Under the pieces are notes generated by a model. That model was not told where the DNA came from, did not search any database, and saw nothing but the letters and a program-made list of their open reading frames with translations. Below, one piece after another: positions 46,274-59,000 of a stretch of 64,000 nucleotides of DNA. Location: contig NC_089867.1 in assembly GCF_036373705.1 (NCBI RefSeq), positions 13,198,501-13,262,500 of the forward strand, written 5' to 3'. Source of the stretch: Amia ocellicauda. Lineage: Eukaryota; Chordata; Actinopteri; Amiiformes; Amiidae. The position numbers were made by a program, and so were the translations under genes. Each line of letters opens with the position of its first letter. Position 1 is the first letter of the stretch.

Positions 46274-49200
46274 CTGCGTGGTTTGCACACGTCAAGTAAG
46301 TGATTCCGTTCACACTGTGGTTTCAGAGGCTACATTTAAGGTGCAAAATGACCAAGTACATTGCATAATCGCTCACATTCACATTCACAGGTCAGGGAGG
46401 TTAGAGAAACTGCCCTTTTGTTTTCAATAGGAGGATGACATACGTTTCTCTACATTTTAGGGCTGAGAAACATAGCAGCGCATGCTTCTATTTAAAGAAA
46501 TGATAGCAAGCAATGTGCAATTATTGAAATCAATCACTTAATGATACACAGACCTATACCTATTAAAAACAATGACAAACCTGTACCCAATTGCACTTTG
46601 TTTTATTGTGTCGGCCCATCGTCTACTACATAACAATAAATTAAGAACATGATTTGGGTAAAAGTTTGCAATTTGTGCTTCATGGGAATGTTTTTTTGTT
46701 GGTTTATTTTTGGTCTAGGCCATAGTCCTATAAGAATTTATATTTTCCAAAAGTAGTGTAATTCGCAAGAAAGCTCCAAGCTCCTGTTACGTTAAATTCA
46801 CAGATCGTAAGTCGATCCTGCAAAATGTAGACGTTAACAAACTATCTGTGGACATTGATTACATAAAAACTATGTTAACCATGAGGGACATTAATTTGCT
46901 AAACATGTTTCTTAGAAAGAGTTTTATGTTTTCCTTCTTAATGAAACGCAGGTTGGAATTCACTCTCAGGCCCAGCAAAGTGCAAAGAAGGTTTTCCAGT
47001 CATCCATCACTGGGATGTTATTGCGTGTTTGAGCACACTCTTGCCAGAGCTCTCAAGGGGGCTACATCCAGACTTTACATATGGTCTGGATGTAGTTTTA
47101 TTTACAGGAATCCATGCTTCTTTTCAAAGGCATCACCTCTCTATTCTGTCTGAGGGACTGCTGTAGTATTGCTGTTACTCAGTGACCAGGGCAATCCATT
47201 ATAGACCCTTTTGAGAAGGAGCATTCTGATGTGTGTATCCAGAGTGTCATACTCTGGGGATCCTCTCCTTCAACTCAGAAATCTAGCACCTGTGGTGCCG
47301 GGCAATGTAAAGCCTCATTCACACTGAAATTGCGGGAAAATTGCGGGAAAACTGCCAGAAACGTTTGCCTGCTTTTTCCCCGTTACCCCCCATTCACACT
47401 GGGTTTGAATGGCGGAAAATTGCTTTGCTGGTCAGATCTGCGCACATTCTGCACAACGTGAGTCAAATGTGTTAGACTACATGTAGTATTACCATCTTTA
47501 TTATTATAGTGCAAAACTACAGTACAGTTCAAAGCATAATGCAATTTACAAAATCAAATTTACACACGTGTCATCATGTAATCATGTAAAATGTAAATAT
47601 CTGGCGTTTTATTAATACAAATGGAACCGAGCACACTTGATTATTGCAATATGATCGAAGTCCTGAGAAAACACGGAATTGAATCATGAAAACGAACCTG
47701 AGTTACAAACTGAGTTTGTACACAAGACTCAAGTGAACAAACCGATTTAAGTTGAAACAAACCCAGTGTGTGGGGGGTAACATGTTTGTTGTAGAGAGAT
47801 TTATTGGTAGGCTGCATAACTTCTGACATGTGTGATAATAGTTAGCATTACATACACCAACCTGTTGGTTCATCAATAACATTCCTGCGACTATACTATT
47901 TTCAACTTCCGCCATTTCTAACAACCCGGTGCGTTTCTCGTTACGGTCACAAATTTTCGTTCAAAGGTGGCTTAACCATGTCGTGTTGTGGTGCAAAAAT
48001 GCGCCTCTATTCTGATTGGTCACAGCAGTTAGCTTACGCACTGCGTCCACACACAAGGACTTGACGTTGAATTTGCCGGCAATCATATTCTGGCTACATT
48101 CACACAGACATGTTGACAGCAATTTGCCGGCAATTTGACTAGGACCCTTGCCGGAAATTTGACCCATTCAATGACCCATTCACACAGACCTTGCCGGCAA
48201 CAATATGCCAGCAAATTGCCGGCAATTGTTTCAGTGTGAATGGGGTTAAAGTGACAGCTGCACCTTGTCCCCCAGTTAACAATGACAGTAAGCTCCACTG
48301 GCTCCGTTTCACACTTACATAAGGAAGGACAGATGCTCTAAAAACACACCTGGCTCAAAAGATGTTGAATTGTCCTCGGGCCAATTGTTACTGAGAGTAA
48401 TATAGAGTAAGGAAATATGCTGCAAGTTAATGCGCTATATACACTGTAGAGGAGGGAAGGGGAAGTGGGATTCGGATATTTTCACCCAAAAAGTCAGATA
48501 CATATTAGTAAAACACGATTAATATCCCAAGACGCATTTCGTGTGTAACCTGCAAGGAGCATGACAACATTACTTCAGAGCATTCAGCTGAGAGATCATG
48601 CTTTATTGAATAAATGCAACTGGAATAGAATATGTTGCAGAACAGCCAAAGGAAAATGTTAGTGACATCACAGGAGGGTTAATACAGAAGGATCTTGATG
48701 CAACAGCTATCACCAGTCACAGGAAAACAAAAGGCATGCTCAGAGCATCAGCCCTGCTACCTTGAGCTCTTTTAGTCCCTGCATGTATCTCCCTTCTACA
48801 TCTTGTATCTGGTCCTTTAGATCATAGATATCCTGTTGAGCAGATGGAACGAACCATTGGGGTAAATCAGTGAGAGGGGGATGGGGGGTCAATGTCAAGC
48901 TTACAGAGCACCAATAGATAAAGTCAATTCCCCCAGGGAACCCCATCATGCATTGAATACAGTTGCAGGAGGAAAGAGAGAGGAAACCAGATTTGCTCTT
49001 TCCAATGCTCTTCTAAAGCTGCAGCAGCTCAGACAGGGAGCCAGAGCTTGGATGAATTACAACGACAAGTAACCGCTTTCTTCAACTTTCTGGGATGTTA
49101 AGGACATGCAATACATTCCACCACAAAGAGCTTCAGCAGATTATCCAAATGCAATATACTGTCATTAAACTAGCTAAACATGACAAATCTAAAACTACAT

Positions 49201-50012
49201 ACTGTACATACTCATTTAAAGACAATCACTGACACATACTGATGCATAGTCTAGAATGACAGCAACGAAGTCCTAATAGCAACGTAGCCGGTCCCCTATA
49301 ACTTAAACATCGGTGTCATGGTACCACACAAAGAGAGTGCATTGACTAGAGAAAATCCATGATTTAATTTCTAATGACATCTGGGAATGATACCTGTGCA
49401 GCACATTCACTAAATAGGAGGTCCACTATACAAAAGCATCATACATTCACATGCACATAACTTAAAAAGCTTACAGTGCTATTCCTTTGTAACACGATAT
49501 AACTATTTTGCAGAATGTGGTTAATATTACAAAAACAAGACAAAGTATTCAAAATATATTGTATTTCCTTCAGGCTTTGTTTAAAATCCATTACAAAATT
49601 ACTCTCAGCCTGGGCACTATATAATTGATAAAAAATAAAAAATAAAAAGTTTAGGACAACTGTTTATCAACAAGCCACTGGAAACCTGACATTTAAACAT
49701 TCGCCTTGACTATATTTCTTAAGCTAATTTCTCTCCAACAGTTGGTAGTACAGGGGTACAACTAAGGCCATGAACAACCAGTTTAAATTCATTATTGCCT
49801 ACATAGCATACTGCAAGCAGCCAGCTATGCTCCTGTATACAGTGAGTCGAGAACTTACCCGTAATTCACTGAGAGAAGAGTCTGGGTCGACTATACTGCC
49901 CGTATCGCCACTGCCTCTCCGTGATGAGGTCCCGCCCAGCGAGGCCAGTGTAGCAGGAGACAGGCCTGGTGTAGTACTGCGGGATGACGGCTGGGAAACA
50001 CAGAGCACACAC

Positions 50013-50050
<38 letters not shown>

Positions 50051-53000
50051 CGTGAATACAGGGAAATTACAACCACAGCAGAGGCTAGTCCTCACAAAAT
50101 GCTGAGTCAAGAGATTCCGTTTTCATATTACCTTTAGACAAATTTATTAAAAACAGCTTAAGGCAGTTTTTCACACTGGGTCCATTGTAAACTGGATCAG
50201 ACTTATTCTATAATAACAGTTGCTTTTATTTGCAGTTAAATAACTATTTTTTCTAACTCCGTCTCAAATTTTGTTTTCCCAGTAAGCACCTTTACTTTGA
50301 TTTCCAGTATGATTGCATTCATATAAATACAGATGTTTGGTTTCTGTCTTTGCAACCAACATTACCATATTCTGTAAAAATAAATTAATAACTAAACACA
50401 TCTCCATCTTTGATCTTCCCTCAGTCATATGATAGATAGTTCCATTTCCACATCACTTACCCGAGAAAACGTTTCGCTGAACTGTTTGTCGCATTTTTCA
50501 TCCAGCTGTAAAATTAATTGAAAATATTTAGACTTTAGATTAAGTCATAGTCAAAGGCTATAATACACATATACCCAGCTTGAGCAATTTCCTAATCTAT
50601 TAGTGGAGGTTAATGTCTCACCACCAAACCACTTGATTAGTTTACAATTCATCAACCTCCAATTGTGCATGCTTTCATTAAATAGAGTAAGTTCAAACAC
50701 AGTCCCTTGTGGGATGTAGTGTAAGTTTTTTGTCATGCTGCCTCTCCCCACCAAAACAAACATTTTTGTATTTAAATTCAGCAAAATGTAGGAATATTGC
50801 ACAATATTATTTTTAAAAAGCATAAGCAAAGTTACTTTAATAAACTCTAAGACGTCTCAATGAAAAAACAAATCAAACAATTTGAACACAAGGGCTCTGG
50901 TATAACCACCACATTTTTAGATAATACTAATAGTAATACAAAATATAATTGATAAAAAAATAAACAAGCAATAATGCTAAAGTTCCAGAAGTAAAAAGCA
51001 TTCCCAGTCATGTGGTTCTCTCTTCACTGTAAAGAATGGAACCAATATGTAAACATACTTACAATTAGACTTTGGAATCAGATTAACACTGTAAATGGGC
51101 AGGACAATTACATTTATTTCAAACAACAACAACAACAATACAATGGCAAGCTTTTGCATCCCGTTGTTGTAATATATCATTAGGTTATGCCAACACACAC
51201 TGCATTACAGACTTCACACACACTATAAAAAGTATCCGCAGTCCATGCAGTTCCCTTCCTGGTGTATATATAAATATTCCTTATTAAAGAGTTCCTGGTA
51301 AGGTAGCAGTACAGAAGACCTGTAGAGCACAATTAGTAGAGAACATACAAACAGAGGTTGTCACACAAACGCACACTGCAGATGACTCAGATACTGGGTT
51401 AGCAGGAGGCATCAGTGATGAAACAATCCATGCTCTGGTGCGGTTCCCTAAAACTCACGCTGTCCAGGTCTGGGATGCTAAGATCATCCATGTCAGACAC
51501 GATGCTGCCCCTGCGGTTGGAGCGGCTAAAATAATCCGCAGCTGACTCGCTGTTATCAGAGAAGTCAGAGGACTACGGCGCAGTGGCGAGAGAGAGACGG
51601 AAGAGGGGCAGAAAGCAAAATGGGGTTAACACATGTCCTGCACGTGGAAACTCCCCGCTCAGATTTAAAGGACCCAGCTACAAGCATGCACACACACAGA
51701 CCTATCCAGAAGAATGGATTGGAGAAACCGTGGCGAACAAGAAAACCATTTTAAATCGTATGTAGGCCCGTATAATAACCACACCTGAACTAAACAAACC
51801 TTAGCTCCTGACAGCAGCCTGGACTGTAGACTGCAGCATCCCGGCTGTAAAAGGTTTTACATTGCAAAACGTTCTATGAGCACCAGCAAATCAGCGCACA
51901 GCAGAATTAATACTTTGAAAGGAGGTGAATGGAGGTGAACATCAAATCTCTCAACCATACTGTACATGTATGTTATTGTGAAAGATTATGATGCTTTAAA
52001 AATATTTGAGTATAATTTTCATCATAAGTACTTTAAGTCAGCCTTACTTAGTCAAGCCCTCTCACAGTAAAGGGCCATGACTCATTCTGTATTGCCTATT
52101 TATATTCTTCCCAGGAATAAAGACAAACATTGAGACAAACAATTTAGACAAAGGAAGTTAAGTCAGTTATGGTATGATATAGGTAATATAAAAAACAAAC
52201 AACAACAATGTTGAACTGATCACGAATAATGTGTCAGAAAGACCCTAAATTAAGTTCTTGACTCATTGTTGACAGAACTGCGAAAGATGATCACTTTTAC
52301 CTGAATCAAAACTTTTGAAAGAAAAAGGCAAACCTGTATTTTGCAACTGAAGAAACTTCTGCACAAAAAACTCTCATGCACATAATTTTATAAGGATTTG
52401 GGCTAATGAAACAAATCCAGTGAAATGAGTCATAACGCCCAGCACACTCTAAAATAACCACCTGTATCACACACATTGTCCAAAACATGAAAGAAATGAC
52501 AGTGAAATGTCATCTGCCAATTTCGTATTGACAATTTATTCAAAGTGGTAAAATGGGCATGTTTTGATCAAAAGACCTTCATCAGGCTGTTGATGCTGCT
52601 AAAATTAAGTAAATGTCACTGCTTTATTGGGGTTACTACCCCAGGGCATCCCTGAATGCTAGAACGGAGAACAGCAGAAACACACTTGCATGCAAAGTCA
52701 GCTCACCACGCTATCGCGTCGCCCCCGACCACTGATGCGATCCTGGGACACAGTGCTCGCTGTGTCATCATCCGAGGACTATAAGGATTAAAGACAGTAT
52801 GATTATAAACAGCTTTGCACACTGGAAGGCTTGGGCTCCCTACTTTTCTTCTTCTTCATTACACGCAACATGCAATTTATGATTCTGCAGTAATGATAAA
52901 AAACAAAAACTGAACCAGATGTTGACAGCGAGAGAGCAATGTCTGTAACCGCAGCCCTGCAGACGGGCATATGGAACTCAAGGTCAAGACCTCGAGTGCC

Positions 53001-56000
53001 CCACACGTATCATTACTGCATATATAAGAAGAACACAGCAAAGAACATAAGACAGTGTACAAATGAGAGGAGGCCATTCAACCCATCGTGCTCATTTGGT
53101 GTTCATTATTAACTACGTGATCCAAGGATCCTATCCAGTCTATTTTTAAATGTTACCACATTTTAGCTTCAACCACATCGCTGGGGAGTTTGTTCCAGAT
53201 TGTGACAACTCTCTGTGTGAAGAAGTGTCTCCTGTTTTCCATCTTGAATGCCTTGAAGCCCCATTTCCATTTGTGTCCCCAGGTGTGCATGTCCCTGCTG
53301 ATGTGGAAAAGCTCCTCTAGTTTGATGTGGTCAATGCCTTTCATGATTTTTGAAGACTTGAATCAAGTCCCCATGTAGTCTCCTCTGTTCCAGGGTGAAA
53401 AGGTTCAGTTCCTCAGTCTCTCAGTAGGACATTCCCTTCAGACCTGGAATAAGTCTGGTTGCTCTCATCTGAACTGCCTCTAGAGCAGCGATATCTTTCT
53501 TGAAGTGTGGAGCCCAGAACTGTACACAGTATCCAGATGAGCTCTAACTAGTGCATTGTACAGTCTTAACATTACTGCCCTTGTTTTAAATTCTACACTT
53601 TTGACAATATACCCTAACATCCTGTATGTCTTTTTTATTGCTTCCCCATATTGTTTGGATGGAGAAAGTGAGGAGTCCACATAGACACCTAGGTCTTTCT
53701 CATGCGTTACTTCATCTAGTTCTATTCCTCCCTTAGTGTAATTATAGTGGATATTTTTGTTACCTGCATGTATTACCTTGCACTTGTCCACATTGAATTT
53801 TATCTGCCAGGTGTCGTCCCACAACTGAATATTATCTAAGTCCCTTTGAATAGCCTGTGGTGCCAAGATTGTATCTGCAAATTTGACAAGTTTGCTAACT
53901 ATCCCAGAGTCCAGATCATTAATATAGATTAGAAAAACAAAGGCCCTAATACTGACCCCTGTGGATCTCCACTAACAACCTCACTCCAGTTAGAAGCAAC
54001 TCCTCTAATCGACACCCTCCATTTCCTATATATCAACCAGTTCACAATCCATCTACTTACATTACCCTGAATGCCTATGGCTTCCAGTTTGAGGATCTTG
54101 ACTGAGCTCTTGGGATATCTCTAAGGGTTGTGCACGCCCTTTTCTGCAGTTGCAACCTACTGTAACCCAGCAGTTCTGTATATTTTCCTGCTCTAAGGTC
54201 TCAACTCTACTAGGTTTTGGCGTGCACACCATCTCTCTAATGGGATGATTGACTAATTCTTCCATATCACTAATACAGCACAGATCAACAAACTGAGCCT
54301 CAAGATCAAGGACCTTGATCTCTAGGATTTCAACATGCTGACAATGTTCACAAATTAAATCTTCTTGGATGAGTTCATCCAGGAAGGCAATCATTCTGCA
54401 AACATGACACTGTAGTGGCCACATGCTTCTACATTTTGCAAGTTTTTTATTTTTGTTTTTTGGGCTCTTGGTTTCAGCCCCCTGGTCAACTGCTTGACTT
54501 GTGTTTTGTCACTGAGAAACAGCACACCTAACTGGATCCAACTGGATCCAACTGGATCCACCTGGATCCACCTGGCACAACTAATTTAACTGAAATCCTG
54601 CTAGTCTGCTAGTCTTAAATTAAGACAAGATATATTTTTCGACACTTATCTGTATGCATTTTTAAGATCTACAGCACTGTACATACTGTGACATGCTGCA
54701 ATAACTTCTATACACACAACTTCAATATTCAAAGTTACAAACAAAAGGCCACCATATAAATACACACAAGAGTGTTTCCAGATAAAGTGTAGTCAATGGA
54801 AACCCACACTGCATTGAAAATGTGGCAGATGGTTGACAAAAACAAATGGTAAATATTGTACAGGGGTTCTGGCCAAATCAGATATGCACAGGTTAGTATT
54901 GTAAAGCTATGTTGATTCTTTATGATGTCATTTCCACAAAAGGCTCAGTAAATACAATTCATCTCACACTGCTAACAATCTATTCAAAAAGACTGTGAGA
55001 TAGCCTTCTGTAAATAGACTCGAAGCCTATGAATAACATGTCAGAAACCCTCACAATGCCATTTACCATCAAATCACAGAAAAAACTATAATGACTCAAT
55101 AAGAACCTTTGAGTTACAAATATATGTTGAAATAAAATCTGGCTTGAAATATCAAGATAGGAATATATGGACTGCGCTGCACTGAATTCCAGATCTTCCA
55201 GAATTCCAAGACCAATTGGAACAATCTGTACAGATACGGTTGATGGTAATTGATTGTTTAATACAAGGTCAAAGAGAAAACCCAAACAAAACCCAAACAC
55301 ACAAAGTTATTCATGTTAAACTTTGGAGGTTACAATTTAAACTTTGTAATGTGAAGTCTTTATAACCCCATCAGTAACTGTCTCCTCACTGGATTCCAGA
55401 TGTAAAGACAACTAAAAGGAAGAGTGTGTATCCCCAATACCGTATCACAGTGTCCTCCACTGTACAACTGAAGTAAAGATGCACTAAGGCTACTCCCACA
55501 ATATGTTCTGACTAAGTCCATTACTATCCCTGTGCATGAGAGTAACACAAGCCTGGAAAGAACATCAAGCTGCCATGCTGTGGGATTCGGAGTAACATGA
55601 AACTGCACATGTCACATCAGAAGGTGATTTCCAAAGCAGGAGTGATTTGCATAGACGTGTATTGAAAGTTGAATCTAAATCAAAAGCATAATTAAAAACA
55701 AGAAAATAAAATGCAAAGATACATAAAATCAGGCACTGAAAGAGAGAGACAGTCAAGTCAAACTTACATATACAGTGCCTTGCAAATGTATTCAGACCCT
55801 TCCTATGGTGTCTCATTTTGTGAAATTACAAAAGGATACAATTTGTTTTGAATATATGTATTTTTTTCAAAGCTTGAAAGCTCAAACTGGGTAAGATAAG
55901 TTACAGTAAATGTCAGCAAGACCTGAAGACTTTTTAAGTCTCTACCAACTTTGCACATTGTCTTGGTGCAATGTTTGCCCATTTTTCTTGGCAGATTTGC

Positions 56001-59000
56001 AAAAGATTTGCTCTCAAGTCTTTCCACAGATTCTCAATACGATTCAAGTCAGGACTTTAACTGGGCCACTCAAGAACTTTTCATTAATTATTCTGTAGCC
56101 ACTCTAGTGTAACTTTGGCCTTGTACTTGGCTCATTGTCCTCCCGAAAGATGAATTTTCAACCCAGTTCTAGCCTTTAGTAAACTAGTGTTTACTAATAC
56201 TTTGTTCATTCAATTTTTTCCTACAATCCTAACAAGCTTTCCAGTTCCTGCTTAGAAGAAGCATTATCATTAGATTAATTCTGCCAAAACCAGGCTTGAC
56301 TGTTGGAAGGTGTTGACCGGAAGAATCTTAACGCTTGGCATTTAGGTCCAATTTGGTCTTGTCTGACCACAACATCTATTTACACATTTTTGGTCAGATC
56401 ACTCTGATGGTTTGTTGCAAACTCCATGCAGGATCTGAGATGGCTTATTTTTAGTAATGGCTTCCTTCTTGCCACCCTGCCATACAGGGTCATTTTTTAC
56501 TTTTTATTTTTTTAAGTTGACTGATGCAGTTTCTCTCATCTCAAAGTTGTAGTTGGCCTCACAGTGGCACCCCTCACCAGTTTCCTCGTTCCCCAGTTGC
56601 TCAGTTTGGAGGGATGGCCTGATCTGGACAGTGTCTGGGTGGTACAATGCACCTTCCATTTACTGATGATTGAGTAGACTGTGCTCACAGGGAAATTCAA
56701 AGACCTTTATATTTTTTGTGCGCTTCCCCTGACCTGTGCTTTTCAATTACTTTATTCCTGACTTGCTTTGAAAGCTCCTTGGTCTACATTGTAGACTTGA
56801 AATTCACTACCTGAATTACTTATTTATTTTTGTTTTTGCTTTGCATATGCAGAGTAGGTTTTGTTTTTAACACATTAATTCCTACTTCAAAGTGTCATGA
56901 CTGCAAGCTTTTAAGCAACATTTTAAAATGTTGAAAACTGAGCAAGGGTCTGATTACTTTTGCAATTCACTGTATGTATATTGAGCAGTTTCCTATAACA
57001 ATACCAAGTTAAAGATAACTTAGGGTGTGTCTCAGTGAAAAGTGCGGTGCGTTAGTGAATGCAAAAAAGACATGGACTGCGCCCTCTGGGCAGCCAGAGC
57101 ACATCATACACACTGCATGGCTCTCACCACTGGACTGCTGCGAGTCGAACTCGCTCTTGATGAGTAACCGCTGTATTCTGAGGGCTGTGGACAAAGTGGG
57201 CATTGACAGAGATTAATGCAGGGCGGACCACAGAAGCATTGTATGCTTAAAAAGAATTGACAGTTACTGCCATCTATATTACATCATACGAGTATTCAAA
57301 GGCTGGTGACACTTACAGCTCTCGGACTGTAAGACCCATAGCGACCCTCATCGTATAAAGACGCCTGAAGGCACAAAGAAACCCACAAGTCAAAGAAAAT
57401 TGAGGAGTGTAAGATTTCATTAGTCTTTCCACTACAACAGCTGCATTAAATTTCCAATGCACAGGGGAAGGAAAAAAAAAAAAAGCTCAGAACATGATCA
57501 GCATGCTTTCAGTTTAGGAGTCAAATCCATTCCTGTGTGTTTTCAAAGTAAACACATGAGATAGCCAAGCAGTCAGAATGACCTGCAATGCCAAAGGGCA
57601 GGTTAGAGAAGATATAATAAATATGGCAACCCCTGAAATGAATTAGTACTGAGCTTAAGTATTTATTTAACACAAATGTGCATGCACATGAGGTCCAACT
57701 CTTAAACACTATCATACATAAAAATACACACGCACACACGTCTTTTGTTCCTGAAACACTGACTGCATAGTTTTAAATCTGTGCAAGATGTTCATATTGG
57801 GGAAGGGAAACACCCACAGATCATTTATTCTATGTAAATGAGTGAAATCAAGTTAATGTACAAGCTTTCAGCAGAAGCAAGATGCTTCTCATTTGCAGAG
57901 GTGCACGTTACACTAAAGATGTCAATAAGTAACATCCACTACAAAAGACAGACTGCAGTACATGCCGAGTGCATTGTTCATCTATGAAACTGAATTGCTG
58001 TTCTAAACCTCACAGTAGGGCAGCTGCGAGTCATGCACACACACTGGTGAACATTGTGCAGTGTAGTGCATACGAACCAGGCTGTAGCTGCGTGTCAGAC
58101 CCGTGCCCGTGGTTGGGGAGGCCTGTGACGGGGAGGGAAAGTGTGGGACGTTTACAACAAGCCAAATGACACAAGACAGGAAAAGGTGGGGAGTGTTTTG
58201 ACATGAAGATGCTACAGAGGACAGACAGCACACAATACTGACCCTGTAGCTCCTGGAAGTTGGTAGAGGGTCATTGTAAAGAGAAGAGGACTGCAAGCGA
58301 GAGGGAATAACAGAAGCACAGTGAGCTGTTGCAGTTTTAATGACCTTGCTTATGGCAATGTGTAGATTTCAGAAATTACTTGTATGTGGAAACTGTCAGA
58401 AAACTGAATTAAGTGGAGTTGCTTTTCAACGCTTCTAGAATAGGTGCCGCAACCATGGCCACACTTAAAACAATATCTGCAATTTGGATTTAAGTCCCAT
58501 TGAATACAGATTAGCTTTTGTCCCATAAATGCAGGAATGAAACTTCCCTTAATATTGAAAGCCACCTGCTCCTTGAAACCTTTCCCAATAAGCACGTCTC
58601 TGGGATTTACTTGGCTTAGTAACAAAGGAGTGGGGGAGAAGGAACACAATTTCCTCTCACCTTAACAAGGTAAATGTTTTAATGTAAAAGGATCTATTCC
58701 CAATACATTCACAGGCTTAATAAACATAATTGCATGGGTTAGCCATGGTCTTAGTGGTTATTCGATGCTCCCTTGTCAGATTGGGTTGAGCAGCAACAGG
58801 GACTTTAATATATTTTATTAAATGCATTAGTAAACATATTTTTCACTCAAGATACAGCATAATACTATATCTATGCACTAAAGAGACTGAAGGACCAAGA
58901 TGCAAGGTTTCATAATATTCAAAGCTGCCCTTATTTGCTTCACACCAGCAAGATACAATTCTGTTAAAGAGGGATAAATTATTTAATAATAATTATAATG

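Noticed and set aside
49799..50110. Minus-strand 103-residue frame with a Cys-Val repeat
   Set aside because: The CV repeat is translation of the CA microsatellite; only 49859-49990 is a real exon.
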